Shown here piece by piece: positions 35,201 to 47,483 of a DNA stretch of 64,000 nt. The position numbers and the translations under genes were made by a program. Source of the DNA: Branchiostoma floridae. Its lineage: Eukaryota; Chordata; Leptocardii; Amphioxiformes; Branchiostomatidae. The notes beneath the pieces were generated by a model, which had not been told where the DNA came from, made no database searches, and saw nothing but the letters and a program-made list of their open reading frames with translations. The stretch lies in the NCBI RefSeq assembly GCF_000003815.2, contig NC_049983.1, positions 288,962-352,961 of the forward strand, read 5' to 3'. Each line of letters begins with the position of its first letter. The stretch's first letter is position 1.

Positions 35201-35559
35201 TTCACCACTTTACCTTTATTTTTTAACTGTCCAATGTAATAATTGAAGTTGAAAATATATATAAAATATAAAAATATAAATATAAATGGGAAACCAAGGG
35301 TATGACAACACCTCCCTCTTTGTCCACGTGTACACATTAGGCCATCTTGTTATGATTCTATGGATGACGTCCTCGCGCGCACCAATTTTTCACCGTTTTC
35401 AAAATATTCGACCATCACTGTAAATAGTACAAAGCTGCTGCAAAATATGGAAATACATGATGCAAATTGGAAAAAATATTGAGAACGGCTACTTATGTCA
35501 TAGAATGGAGCTGAGGAAGCCATAGTACTTGGCTCACTACTGTAATGTCCAAGCTCGAA

Positions 35560-36000
35560 GTATTCCTTTTTCATGCCTTCTACGTACATACGCACACGCT
35601 TCACCAAGGCTCCAAAGAACTTGAAACGCCCTGGATACAAAGGAGGCTGACAGAAGAAGGAAGAGACGTGAACCATGTCAAACAATGGAATTATGCTGTG
35701 AGACCTGCGGAAATCAGGCATAAGGCTGTCGATGCCATGATAAGACTTAGTAGACTAAAGTGGTTCGGACATGTAGTAAGTCCACAAAGCCTATGCTACA
35801 AGGAGTTTCAAAAGACAAGGCCGCGGGATCGAGACCTCCGAAGCACTGGAAGGATCAAATTGCAAAGGATACTGGTCGGGAGTCTCAAGTTTGCGGAGAC
35901 AAGTACAAAGGACCGTGCAACCTGGAGAATTCTAACGGAGAGGAGCAAGGGTCCAGTCCCTGGCCTAGGCACTAAGGCAGGTAGGCCAGACCTGTGGACG
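35560..36000 (+). pseudogene. Degraded LINE reverse-transcriptase C-terminal remnant
   Basis: The pieces MIRLSRLKWFGHVV (35737), RPPKHWKDQIAKDTG and SLKFAETSTKDRATWRILTE lie in order but in different frames, as expected for a decayed C-terminal segment of a LINE polyprotein. The parts following (36090-36540) contain two tandem copies of AATGC(A)TTCCAATCTATGA, possibly its 3' tail duplicated. Confidence 0.6.
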
Positions 36001-36636
36001 AGCCGGCCTTGCTGCACACAGACGGGCCCATCGGCGGTGAACAGAGCGTCCGTCATGACGAAAAGGACTGAACATTATGTGAGGAGAATGTGATGGTGAC
36101 GTATAAACTAGATGTTGTGATAATGCATTCCAATCTATGAATGTATTGGGGAAGCAGTCCCTTCTGAACGTTTCTGTCTTGTAAAGGAATGTGATATAAT
36201 GTTGGCATTTTTGTAAGGATATTGCGTGTCTAATATCAATTAGCTTTGGCAAAGATGTTCAAAATGAAATAGAAATTTTGCAAAATAAGAGGTAATTTGC
36301 ATTCTTATAGAATATTCTATTATAAGTGTTTTTAATGTATCCATTGTTCCGGTCTTGATACGGTCTTGACATTTGGGTGGCGGGTAGCTTTTGACGTCAG
36401 GACAAGGTTGGGCATGTTTCAGCCCCCTAACATTGAATGTTGGAACTGCAGGGGGATTTTGTCAAAACATTCCAAAGAGGATAACTGAAGAAAGGACACA
36501 TATACTAGGTGTTGTTGTAATGCACTCCAATCTATGACTGTATTCTCGGCTTTCAGTCACGTGATCTGACCTTAGCAACGGTTGCTATCCGCCATCTTTG
36601 TGACCATGCGTAGCGTCCCCTACGCCGGTTCTAGCG

Positions 36637-37218
36637 ATGGTTCTTTGTCGGCTGTGGATCGAGAACCGATGGAAAATACAGGGAGAAGATTTCATTTTTT
36701 TCTGTACCTAAAGTAGTTAAGGAGTGGAACACGAGAAGCTCACTCAAGAACGCCGGAGGTTGTGGATTTCGGCGATCAGCCGCGGAGACACGACAACAAA
36801 AAACATTCTTGAAACCGAGCGGGTATGTGGTCGTCATTTTGTTTCTGGGAATGCTGCCCCTGTATGGGATAGACACAATGTTGACTGGGTTCCCACTCTC
36901 AACCTTGGAAGGAAAGACTACATAGAAGAAGGGACAAAGGAAAAGCTACAGAAGACGGCAGAAGAGAGGGCTGAACGGGCTAAAGAGCGCACAAAGCGAG
37001 TCGCTGAACAACGGGTAGAGGCTGCAGCAAAGAGGACACCGCAAAATCCTACTGGGTACCGTTTGCAAGATATCGATTTGACCAAAGTTGAAGATGTGCC
37101 GCTAGACGTGGAAATGGCTAACTTAGCGATATCAAGTGAGGAGCCAGTGCCGGCTGAAACACAGACAACTGAGTTGCCGAATGTGTTGAGCAGCAAGCAA
37201 TTACTTCCTGCTTGGTGA
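36637..37218 (+). pseudogene. THAP-domain protein of the transposon (frameshifted)
   Basis: THAP is a C2CH zinc-binding DNA-binding module common in transposases. Pieces in order but in different frames: MVLC (36637), then VGCGSRTDGKYREKISFF and SVPKVVKEW, then [20 protein letters not shown] and VCGRHF (the C-x2-H pair). The longest frame continues through a Lys/Glu/Arg-rich helix ([20 protein letters not shown]) to 37218. At least two small indels are needed to connect them, one near 36650 and one at 36727. A GTGAGG donor-like site overlaps the apparent stop, so more exons may once have followed. Confidence 0.75.
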
Positions 37219-37559
37219 GGTTTGGTAAGAAAATGCTTGAATGTTGAGCAAAAAATAATACTGCCTGGTTGAACACTACTTTATACTAGTATCAATGAGA
37301 TGATAATTGGCTGCTGGGTGTGCTATGGCATGTATATGGACCTGTGATGAATAAAAGATTTACTCAGTACAATTTTTGCAAGACTCAATATTTGTTTGAA
37401 GACAAGAAAACAGTTTATTCAATGGTAGATACTTAGGACACTAATGTTAAGCATCTATGTGTTAACTGCTGACATCAAGAAATTACAGCAAACTAGTAGA
37501 ATGACAAACAGTACAAAATCAATGTCAGTATCTGGCAACTCTAATCATAATGTCTTTCA

Positions 37560-38060
37560 AAATAAGTTCTAGCTGGTGTAGTGAATAAAATAAGTTCTAG
37601 CCAGTCAGTGTGGTTAGACAGTAATACAACTGACGAGAAAATATGCTCTAGCTAGTCAGTGTAGTTACACAGTACTAGTAATACAGTTGGCAGACTTGAG
37701 AATAAATAAGTTCTAGCCAGTGTAGTTACACAGTAATACAGATGAAAAAATTATATAAAAGAAATATGCTCTAGCTAGTCAGTGTAGTTACACAGTAATA
37801 CAACTGACAAATTTATATAAAAGAAATATGCTCTAGCTAGTCAGTGTAGTTACACAGTACTAGTAATACAGTTGGCAGACTTAAGCATAAATAAGTTCTA
37901 GCCAGTGTAGTTACACAGTAATACAGATGACTTAATTTATAAAGAAAATATTAGCTCTAGCTAGTCAGTTTAGTTACGTCAGTGTAGTTACACAGTAATT
38001 CAACTGACAAAAATTTATATAAAGGAAATATGCTCTAGCTAGTCAGTGTAGTTACACAGC
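37560..38060. repeat. Tandem repeat inside the transposon, about 115-bp units
   Basis: Units combine ATAAGTTCTAGCCAGTGTAG, TTACACAGTAATACA and ATATGCTCTAGCTAGTCAGT; about four to five imperfect copies. Lies between the two broken genes of the element. Confidence 0.8.
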
Positions 38061-38439
38061 TTATGTTATACTATTCTTATAATGTTACAGTTGACAGATT
38101 TATAAAATCACAGGATAACAAGTGGCAGGGCGTATAGGAGCATCTTACACATCAAACATGTAAAACCAATGGCAACATTTGCAGTGGCAGAAGTTTTGCA
38201 GAAAAAAAGGTCCTGCTCTATGGCTGGCAGTGCAGGGTAAGCAGAGAAACCTCACCTAGTCCCAAACAAGCCCGACTGAACCTACCATATGGGCAATCAG
38301 AATTGCTACATGTGACATCATCTTGACTCATCTGTTCCCGTCAAAGACAGATTGCATTTGAGTCAGGGACCTTCACTGGCACATCACATTTTCCTTGTGT
38401 TCCAGCGGCCGAGAATCTCACAGAATGCAAATCCTCCAA

Positions 38440-39225
38440 AATGCTTGCAGTTTGAACAGAACCATCTTTGAGTGTTCTGGGTCAGGTTTGATTCTGTCAC
38501 AGACTATTAGTGGGCATTCCCATTCTGGTCCCATGCAGATACTACAAAATCACAATACCTATTTCCTCTCTGTTAGAACAAACAATTGCTGCTGAACATG
38601 ATGGTAGTAGTTGCGGGCTCTCTTAAAGTTAAATACCCCAATTACCTTTTCCAGACATGAACTCTTGTTATGGACATCACTTGTCAAAGCTACCGTCAGG
38701 TACAGAAATCGGACATTTTATCTCCCCACATCCCATCCCACAGCAATCACATGATACAAGAAAGTCAGGGGTCGCATGGAGGCAAGGGTGTTCTTTACAT
38801 ATGAAGAGACTGCACTTCTTAACCTGGAAGTTGACATGGTTGGGCTTCATGCATGTCTCATACACTTTGATGGCAGCCTCTTCCATCTTACTTACATACG
38901 TGATACCTTGTGGCCCTTGTGTCTACCTTATACAGGTGTGATTAGCATATAGCCTTAACTATTGACTGAGGAGGCTGTCCTAGGTTGCTGTGATACACTG
39001 CCCCACTAATAGATGCCCCTATACGCCCTGCTCTGTGGCGGAAAAAGCCAGGACCTTTAGCTTGTGTCCTTGTGTTTTTTCAACAGTTTTGATATGACTA
39101 TCTGACATGTCAACATTAACATCTAAACATTTGTGCAGGAGTTCATGGTGCTGGAGGTCGAGGTTGTTTGGATCGAACAAATCCGACACAACAGGGATGT
39201 CTTGACTTGGCAAACTCGCCTGCAT
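38440..39225 (-). pseudogene. YqaJ-type recombinase/exonuclease of the transposon (broken)
   Basis: Minus-strand pieces in the order of the phage-type YqaJ nuclease fold: LLHKCLDVNVDMSDSHIKTV (39120 region), GFFRHRAGRIGASISGAVYH (39055-39000), QPPQSIVKAIC then a stop then [48 protein letters not shown] and [18 protein letters not shown]. The D in ATPDFLV and the E-x-K of GEIKCP are the usual catalytic residues. A later piece, CPLIVCDRIKPDPEHSKMVL, followed by FWRICIL and a stop (38530-38430) looks like the C-terminus. In-frame stops and frame changes show it is inactive. A probable first exon (MEPEVQFY, ATG at 40921, then GTAAGT) lies just inside the right end. Confidence 0.8.
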
Positions 39226-39289
39226 ATGGAGGAATCAAACTTAGTGCCACTACTTTAACTTTGCACTTACTGAGCTTACTGTACACATA

Positions 39290-39640
39290 TTTACATCTCT
39301 TGAGCAGTTGGGGTGTTGTTCTGTGGTACTGTAACCTTATCCTGAGCAGTTGGGGTGTTGTTCTGTGGTACTGTAACCTTGTCCTGAGCAGTAGGGGTGT
39401 TGTTCTGTGGTACTGTAACCTTGTCCTGAGCAGTTGGGGTGTTGTTCTGTGGTACTGTAACCTTGTCCTGAGCAGTAGGGGTGTTGTTCTGTGGTACTGT
39501 AACCTTGTCCTGAGCAGTAGGGGTGTTGTTCTGTGGTACTGTAACCTTGTCCTGAGCAGTTGGGGTGTTGTTCGGTGGTACTGTAACCTTGTCCTGAGCA
39601 GTAGGGGTGTTGTTCTGTGGTACTGTAGTCTTGTCCTGAG
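39290..39640. repeat. 42-bp minisatellite, eight units
   Basis: Eight near-identical units of 42 bp (CTGAGCAGTTGGGGTGTTGT then TCTGTGGTACTGTAACCTTG). The 219-codon plus-strand ORF is this repeat in an open frame (period 14 codons), not a gene. Confidence 0.95.
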
Positions 39641-40630
39641 TTGTCAGATTACTCTTGTGTGTACTTGTGTTGTGTTGACAGTCACATGTGATGTGGGATT
39701 GAAGGAATCAATCTTCTTGTCAAGCTGTTCTTTCAGTTTCTTTGCTGATGTAAAATCAGTGTCTCTCACTCTTGCATACGGGACTTCCTTAATATATATT
39801 TATACGTGGGCAGAATCCAGGTACTAGTACACTTCACCTGTGTGCAAGCCAGCACTGGACTACTGGTACATTCTAATGGTATGGGTGGACAGCAACATCT
39901 TGATAGCTGGGACAATTACTCAGCACCTAAAGCACAGGGATACAGGAAGTTTCATTAGAATGACAGACTAAACATCACTTTACACAATATAAATGCTAAA
40001 AATAGTTCACATACAGTCATGGGACCCAGAAGGCACATTGAGCTTTACTTTAAATGCCCTACAAAATATCACTGATCTTACTATTCTTAGCTTGGTCACC
40101 ATTACCCGCTAATCGGCATCCAGGGTGCTGAGGCACCGACCTGCTTGTGTTTTCGGGTGCGACGAAATCCAACCCAACCCCGTAAAAACTCCCCCGGCCT
40201 GCGCTAATAACTGGGCGGGCCGGCTACCCCTAAGGCGCCGAAGAGATCACGGCGAGCGCCCCGATGGTATGGTTAACAGGCTAACTATCAAAAATAACCA
40301 TGAAAAAATTACATTTCTGTCCACAATCGTCTCGATCCGTAAAATGTACGTCAAGTGGGATGTTATCCCGAAAAAGAAGATTCAAACTTTCGGGTAAATC
40401 TACAAAAAGAGACATTTCCGAACACGTAAATTAACGCTAACGTTACCCCCGTCCCCCACCCAACTTCGACGCTGGAAAACTAACTCTCAAATTATGCCGT
40501 CAAAGTTCCGTTTTTTTCATCCACAGTGATTACATGCCATCACGAGTAATCTTATGACTTTACACCGACAGGAGCAAGGAGATTCTATTTAACCTCCTCG
40601 ACAGGGAGTAGTAAATACCTGAACTGAAAG

Positions 40631-40730
40631 NNNNNNNNNNNNNNNNNNNNNNNNNNNNNNNNNNNNNNNNNNNNNNNNNNNNNNNNNNNNNNNNNNNNNN
40701 NNNNNNNNNNNNNNNNNNNNNNNNNNNNNN
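40631..40730. other. Assembly gap (100 N)
   Basis: 100 N inside the 36544-41016 transposon, near its right end and between the first exon and body of the YqaJ gene. Confidence 0.99.
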
Positions 40731-41086
40731 ACAAACCCCGCCCCCGCCCGGCTACCCGTCCATTTATCCGTTCAAAACTGGTATATGCAAGTCAACTAAC
40801 AGATATTGACTCTCAAACACCATAGCAATATTCTCCGTTCAATACAAGCACCAATATAGCTGTATGATTTATCATAAAGAAGCAAAACTTACCAATAAAA
40901 CTGAACTTCTGGCTCCATTGTCTTTGCTTGATGGTGCACCGCGTTCGCAAAAATGGAGCACAAAGATGGCGGATGCCCATATTTGGAAGCCCCGTGACGT
41001 CACGTGAAAGCCGAGAATTAGGGAAGTAGCTGCCTCTGAATGTTTCTGTCTTGCAATGTAATATGATGTCCTCTAGTCATTTGGTA

Positions 41087-41278
41087 CTGTAAATGCAGAA
41101 ATGTTCGCGGTGGATTAATGTTCGCGGTTTTCGCGGTGACCACTTCACCGCGAATTTAAAACCACCGCGAACATTTCTCTATTATGATATTAGATTGCAG
41201 TCTATGGTGTTACCGCCAACTTAAATCCACCGCGAAAAGTCCTTTTTCCTGCCACCGCGAACTTAAATACATTTACAG
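41087..41278. mobile_element. TA-flanked MITE (CTGTAAATG ends)
   Basis: Starts CTGTAAATGCAGAAATGTTC and ends TTAAATACATTTACAG; the interior repeats CACCGCGAAC / GTTCGCGGTG. TA flanks at 41085-41086 and 41279-41280. The paralogous segment at 36190-36220 lacks it. A solo end of the same family (CATTTCTGCATTTACAGTA) is at 9880-9899. Confidence 0.75.
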
Positions 41279-42439
41279 TATTCTTGTAAGGATATTGCGT
41301 GTCTTTTTCAATTAAGAACTTCAAATCATTAGATTAAACTCCACATTTCATTTATTGGCAACAGCACCAGTATATTGTCAGTTAAGTCCATAAGTCCAGT
41401 CTTCACACCAGGATTCGGCCTGGAGCAAACTGTCCATTTCTCGCCTAGTTGCTTATGCACTTGTAATTTCTTGGATGTGTGTAATGGAAGCTGGTGGTAT
41501 GGTACGAATTGTGTTCATAAATTAACTTGACTTACGTAACTTAATATAACTTGCACAGTTAACGAAAACATCTGAGGACAGTTATATGGACTGACACGTG
41601 CTTTGAGTCTTTGCAAAACGGCATGTAAAATGTGTGTAACTCACAGGGCAGCATCTCTCTATGAAAGGGTCCACATTATTGTCTTCGTGGTCCTTGTACT
41701 GTCCTACTAGCGTCATCTAGCGGTTTCTGGTTGAAATAAAGTTAAAAGCTTTTCGTTTAGACATGATATTTGAGTGGGTAAGGAGCGCTGCCGGTGCCAG
41801 AAATACGGTTACCACAGGCCCGGCCCGACTGCATGTATCTTTGTACGTACGAGAGGCCGAAACTATAGGCTTCGTCCTTACTGGGAAAACAAACTTTCAA
41901 TCGCGGGGTTTAAGTATGAAATTCAAGTGATAAAAGTAACGTACAATTTGAAATCTTGACGCCATGACGTTTGAAAGTTACAATTTTACAGGGACAACAC
42001 TGACAAAGTAGCTTTCTAGATCCCCGACATTCCGGCTGACGCCCATTGTTTTAAAGCCTCGTGGAAAAGTATCTAAGTAATTTTTGTTCTGTCGAAGGGG
42101 TTTAGTTTGAAATTCAAGTCATAAAAGAAAGTAAAGAAAGTAATAACGCACACTTTGTAATCTTGACACCATGACTTATGAAATTTAAGAATATACAGTG
42201 ACAACGCTGAAAAGTAGCTTTCCAGATCCGCGACATTCGCCCATTGTTTTAAAGCCTTGTGGAGAAGTTACTAAGTAATTTTTGGCAGCCAAATGGCTTT
42301 CTACGTTGTTGTGATGGGTTCTAGTATGAGATTTAAGTGATAAAAGCATCGCACACTTTGTAATTTTGACGCCATGACGTATAAAAGTTAAGAATATACA
42401 TTGATATCACATATGTAATGAAAACTGAGCCAGATATAT

Positions 42440-42500
<61 letters not shown>
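42440..42500. repeat. (TA)n microsatellite
   Basis: About 60 bp of alternating AT. Confidence 0.97.
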
Positions 42501-42501
<1 letters not shown>

Positions 42502-42904
42502 CATCATCTTTATTTGTAACATTTAAACGACATTAAACACAATTACGTATTCATTTGTGTTACATATGACAGAATGTGTTTCCAGATAAAAAGCCGATAG
42601 ATTTTTCCTTGAAATTGGATGCATATGTTTCTTATATTTGCATTAAATTCATATTTGGAACCTGGCCACACATTGTATAATAATTGGAATCTTCTTTAAA
42701 TGTTAAGGAAGTGTGCGAGATGTTGCTCGGGAATCAAAGAACAAAACATAAGATTGTATCACAAGTTCCCCCCCCCCTCCCCTCCCCCTTATCACACATT
42801 CTTTGACGACGCCACTATATTATTTTGTTTGGGAAGTAGAGAGAGCAAAACATAAGATTGTTTCAGCGAATCACCGAGTCATCACACAAATCTCGACGCC
42901 ACCA

Positions 42905-44314
42905 CTACCATTTTCCCTTGCCCCACACGTTCTCGCTGACGATGTCGAACTTCCTCTCTCCGGCTGCGAAGCGGGTCCCCTCCACTCGGGATACTGACTG
43001 CAGCGTCTCTCCGCGGATGCCATTGCCGTCAATACAGCTTTCAGATACGTGCATGTGAACAACCTGAACAGCAATACAATGAAAAAAACTTTATTAGGCC
43101 ACAATCATTTAGTTTTATAGAAGACATCCACGCGCACATCGATTTTCGCCTCTTCTAAAAAAATGGTAGCTACATGTGACCCAATAGCATCCCTGGTCAA
43201 TCGGAAGTTTATGCTTGCCAGATAATCTATTCTCCTGGTTAAGGGGGCACATAGTCAGGGCATGGAGCCACAGCGCCCTTGTTTCCCTCTGAATGTTGAA
43301 AAAAATCCTAAATCACAGGATGACAGGAACATTCTATCAATAGTCCAAATATCCTTATTGACAGGAACAGTCTCTCAACAGTTCAAACATTCTTAGTAAC
43401 TGAAATACTTGAATTTTGCTAAAGAAACATCCTGTCAATAATGAAAAAAATCTTATTGACAGGAACATTAGGGTTGCAATAGCGACAACCCTTCCCACAA
43501 ACAGAACAGACAACAAACCCTGTCAATAGTGCCCAAATTCTAATTGACAGAAACATTATCTCAATCGTTCAAAGATGTTCAGTGACTGAAATGTCCTGTC
43601 AATAATACAATAACTCCTATTGACAGGAAGAGCCTGTCAAAAGCAACTTCTGTCCTGTTCCCCACCTGCCCAATAACAACGGTCGTCCCTCCGTGCCTTT
43701 TCTCCCCCACAGGAAGCGTGTGGAGCAGTCTGCACTCCAGAGAGACGGGCGACTCCAGCACGTGCGGGGCGGGTCCGCACACGGACGGGACGGGCGTCAG
43801 GCCCGCTTCTTCAAACTCGTCCACATCGGGGCCGAACTCCTGGGACGCTGAAAAAAAGTACCATTTTTGTCACGATCTTGAAAATGTTGCAAGCTGCATT
43901 TTTCGGATTCGCAGCTTTCTGCTGCATGTACCCCAAGGCTTCGTCCTCGGTCCACATCTAAATATTTCTTCTTTTTTTTTCCTGTACAACTTACCTACGA
44001 ACACCTTGGCTATGATAGGGAGGGTCGTGTGGTTGACGACAAAGTGTCCGGTGGATCGGATATTTACCAGAGTGTCCTTTTCACTTCCGTCCCGCCTCCT
44101 GAAATGCAGTAAGGGGCCCCAGACAAATTAGGAGAGTTGGGAATGATGGCTAATTTAATAACGATCCACTTAAGGTTTTTCATTGGAGTTGTTGCAATCA
44201 ATTTTCGAAAAACCTTGTCCCAGGAGCAAGCACCCTCTTTGAAAGTTTGACCGCATATTGTTCAATTAAAAAATGATACATACGCATGAACACACACACA
44301 GTCTCTCTCTCTTG

Positions 44315-44348
<34 letters not shown>

Positions 44349-45348
44349 AACACAAAGAAAATGGGTACGTACACGTTTACACACACATACACATATATTG
44401 ATGCAAACACACAAATACACATACATGTACACAAACGCACATGCAGAGAAAGAGAGACACAGAGAGAGAAGCAAAAAAAATATCACTGTCTTGGGTGAGG
44501 TTAAAAACAACTTTAACACACTCAGGCAAAAAGAACTTTACCACGTCATAGAGAAGGCGAGACTGGCCGGTTCGCTGGTGACCGGCATGAAGAAGGCTAC
44601 CGGCGCCAGGTTGTTACAGCCTCCCGTGGAACAGGTGCTGATGAAAGCGAGGGGGCGTGGCTTGATGGCCGAGCACATGACGTCATAACGCTGGACAATG
44701 TCTAGTGAGTCAAAGCTGGTGCTGACCTTAGGGCAATGGTGAACAAAAATTTCCAATTAAATTAAAGGACCACCGCGTTCCCATTCTTTGCTCAAGCAAA
44801 ATATCTCGAGTACACAATATCAAATTTATTCTTCATAACACGAGAATATTCCTATCATTTACAGAGAAACTCTAGATAATGTTTGAAATGTTACACTACA
44901 TCAATGTCAGCCAATATTGATTTTTGGACTGAAATATATACATCGGTCCATTTTGAAGATTACCATAGAGGTCTTTGACGTTTGTTAACCCTCTTTCATC
45001 TTAGGAGCCATTTCGGATCCAGCGTCATGTGGTCTTCTGTTGGACACAAAACTTCGTTCAATATAAACATTCATTCAATCAGAATTCAGTTAGTGTGTGA
45101 GGAAAATTGCAGGTAAGTTGAATACAGCTAGTGTCTAATATACAGACGTGACGTACCTTTTTCAGACTGTAGGGTAGCGATGTTTTGGCACGGACCAGTC
45201 CGGACAAGACTTTGGTATCCCACACAGAAGGGCTGAAGTCCTCTGTGAAGCTACTGCTCAGTCTGGTTCTGTTGATGAACCATGACCAACACAGATTAGA
45301 CACGGATTCGTATAGAAATGACTTCATGTTTTTTAAAAGGGCCTGCAT
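42905..45348 (-). CDS. Flavin-reductase-like domain protein 1, five exons
   Basis: Exons on minus: 45348-45157 (start at 45348 or 45327), 44726-44542, 44098-43995, 43847-43666, 43063-42905 (TAG). All junctions are GT-AG and in phase, giving 266-273 residues. It matches the FMN-binding flavin_reduct family (split-barrel): AIKPRPLAFISTCSTGG and NNLAPVAFF (flavin-binding core), KDTLVNIRSTGHFVVNHTT, GPDVDEFEEAGLTPVPS, ESPVSLECRLLHTLPVG, and VVHMHVSES near the end. Members bind FMN and catalyse or support NAD(P)H-dependent flavin reduction; substrate here is unknown. The N-terminal 57-64 residues precede the domain and lack a clear targeting signal. Domain organisation resembles bacterial members. 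A close paralogue is at 61385-63621. Confidence 0.85.
44300..44470. repeat. (CT)n / (CA)n simple repeat
   Basis: CT run at 44306-44339, then CA-rich microsatellite and GA-rich end, lying in the intron between the second and third exons of flavin-reductase gene 1. Confidence 0.9.
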
Positions 45349-46059
45349 GCCCCTTTTTGTTCCTACGGAGTAAGCAAGCTACTTTGTGTTGGCAAGTCAT
45401 TCAAATTTCGCCGTCGGGCGTGACCTCTACTTTGCCCTGTGGGAATTCGAACCCTATAGCTACCGGGCTGTTTGGTGGCACGACCGGGCCCCGGCCTTGT
45501 TTTAAACTCACAGTTAAAATCAACTGAAAATATATTTCTACACAAAAGCTTGTATTGGTCATTTTTGTCCGTATGAGGTTTCCAATTGATATTGATAAAG
45601 ATTGTAAACATGGAGCTGATAAATGCTTTTAAAACCCCAGGTCATCCCTCCAAATATTTGAAAGCACTCCTCCAACTGTAATATGATACAACACTCAGTT
45701 GTTGTGTTCAACTTGTCTCACAACATCAAAACATAGTGAAACACATTGCAAAAATGCAAGGAACAAATTTGATACAAAAACAGTTAAAGATGTCAAATAC
45801 TGAGCTCTGAGAAGCAGCACTTTTTCTACAGTAAATGTACATCAATTCAGTTGAACGTTAAGATCATTACCTCAAAATCCAACCCAAAAGTAAATGAAGG
45901 CTTTCTTCAGTGTCCTCTACGCCTTTAAAGTAACCTGTTTCAGATGGGGTGTATTCTACTGTACATGAGGGTATAATCTAGACTATACCCCGGGGTATAC
46001 TTTGGCCTAAGGCGGTAGAATCTGGTCTGCATTATACCCGGGTAGATTTTAGTCTCTAC

Positions 46060-46252
46060 CAGACTCCGGATCGCTGGAAAAATCGTAGAAATTGAACAAA
46101 TAGAGGAGTAAGCCGGCCAGAGGAATATAACCGGCCAGGGAACAGCACGCGATCTACGGATCCTAGGATCGCGAGCTGTTCTCTGGCCGGTTATAATCCT
46201 CTCTATTTGTTCCATTTCTACGATTTTCCAGCGATCCGGAGTCTGGTAGAGA
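46060..46252. repeat. Long perfect-looking palindrome
   Basis: Left arm CTCTACCAGACTCCGGATCG...TCGTAGAAATTGAACAAATAGAGGA...GCCGGCCAG; the right arm is its near-exact complement ending CGATCCGGAGTCTGGTAGAG. Arms about 90 bp; the centre contains GATCTACGGATCCTAGGATC. Probably a small foldback element; the flanks also contain repeated TATACCC motifs. Confidence 0.75.
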
Positions 46253-46757
46253 CTAGGTAGATTTTGGGCAGGGCCTAGGGGGTAGGTTCTGGCCCACTAT
46301 ACCGGGACCCGACAACAAATAGACGCCGTGACCCAAACGTGAATACACCAGTGAGGGGGTGGTGGGTGTGTGGGTTGAGGTACCCGTATCTGACAGTCGA
46401 ACGGGAAAAAAATTTGTGGCTTCAGAACCCGACAGGGGCTACGCTCCCTACGGTCATCGTTGCAAAAAATGTGAACATGGCATTGCTAACTTAATTCGTA
46501 CCTGGGTGGATTTGCATTTACTATAACAACATACAGGGGCTTGTCCAGAATTCAGAGTACCCCATGCATGCCTTTTTTATATGCACCAAAAGAATGAGTA
46601 CATTGGTCAATGGCCCATAAAAAGCAAACACAGTACAATTAAAGATGAAAAACTTCACTGAGATGGAAATATTTACATAATGCCTCCAAAAGGTACTCTG
46701 GCTAAAACCATCCGAGCAGGACGAGCAGGTGGTTTATATCATTGTCAGATGACAACA

Positions 46758-47065
46758 GCGGAACCGCGTGGCGCAGTGGCAGCATGTTCGGATCTGCACC
46801 GAGAGGTGTCGGGTTCGAATCCGGCTGCCGTGCCACCGATCTTGTGCACTTGGGAAAGGCACTTTACACGTCTTTTCTCACTTTACTCAGGTGAAAATGA
46901 GTACATAGCTTCGGCTAGAGCCATACCTTGGATAGGACGCTAAATGGAGGTCCCGTGTATGGGGAGAGCCACATCCGATGCACGTTAAATAACCCTCACA
47001 CGTGCGGTGGTGCGGTGTACGATGGAGCAAACCATTCTGTCTGGAGTTGGTGATTGACTACAAAT
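46758..47065 (+). mobile_element. tRNA-derived SINE, copy 2
   Basis: A-box-like TGGCGCAGTGGCAGC and B-box-like GGGTTCGAATCC in the head, then the same body as 5270-5575 (TTCGGCTAGAGCCATACC, AAATGGAGGTCCCGTGTATG, TGTCTGGAGTTGGTGATT). Closer to a tRNA consensus than copy 1 and likely younger. Confidence 0.85.
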
Positions 47066-47109
47066 CACCCGGACGGGCTGGCGAACCTCCGTCTCGTATC
47101 AGCCATACA

Positions 47110-47483
47110 TATAGAATACAACACGGTGTATTCCGTATCACCCAAGGTATCAGCCCGACCGCGGGTCGGATCGCACGACGGCCGAAGGTCATACCCATGG
47201 CCGAAGGTCATACCCACCTGAGAAAACCCATGTTTTGATGCGAAATGCGCCAGAAGTTGAACAAATTTGGTGCCCTCGAACCAAAAGTGTTGCAACAGCA
47301 ATGTTCCAACGTCCGAATTTGGTATTCGAATTGCCAATCGAGCCGTATTCGGCCCGCTCTAAACAGTTCGATTCACTCGAATGGAGCCTGTGTGATACGC
47401 CTTTCGAATCTGTGCGATACGGAAGCGTACGGCCCGGTCCGGAACACCCTATCGAACGTTTTCGCGTCACAGGTATGACATAA
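47110..47483. mobile_element. Composite MITE, copy 2
   Basis: Same order as 11053-11468: AATACAACACGGTGTATTCC hairpin half, then GAGAAAACCCATGTTTTGAT to TTTCGCGTCACAGGTATGAC. It lies directly after SINE copy 2. The left hairpin is incomplete and GGCCGAAGGTCATACCCA is duplicated at the junction. Confidence 0.6.

Larger units (their letters stand above)
36544..41016. mobile_element. ISL2EU-like DNA transposon carrying THAP and YqaJ genes
   Basis: Ends TCTCGGCTTTCA... (left) and ...TGAAAGCCGAGA (right). Inverted similarity extends about 65 bp, to ATCCGCCATCTTTGTG in both ends. The target duplication is AT (36542-36543, 41017-41018). The related sequence at 36121-36180 (CCAATCTATGAATGTATTGG then GGAAGCAG) is the uninterrupted version of the flanks, where AT occurs once. 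Inside are a broken THAP-domain gene on + near the left end, a broken YqaJ nuclease gene on - from the right end, a tandem-repeat block at 37560-38060, a 42-bp minisatellite and a 100-N gap. The AT duplication and YqaJ partner fit the ISL2EU (formerly IS4EU) superfamily as I remember it. No transposase DDE core was found, so the element looks non-autonomous now. Confidence 0.85.

Noticed and set aside
39168..39827. 219-codon ORF with LSSWGVVLWYCNLV repeats
   Set aside because: It is the 42-bp minisatellite read in an open frame; the period divisible by three keeps it open.
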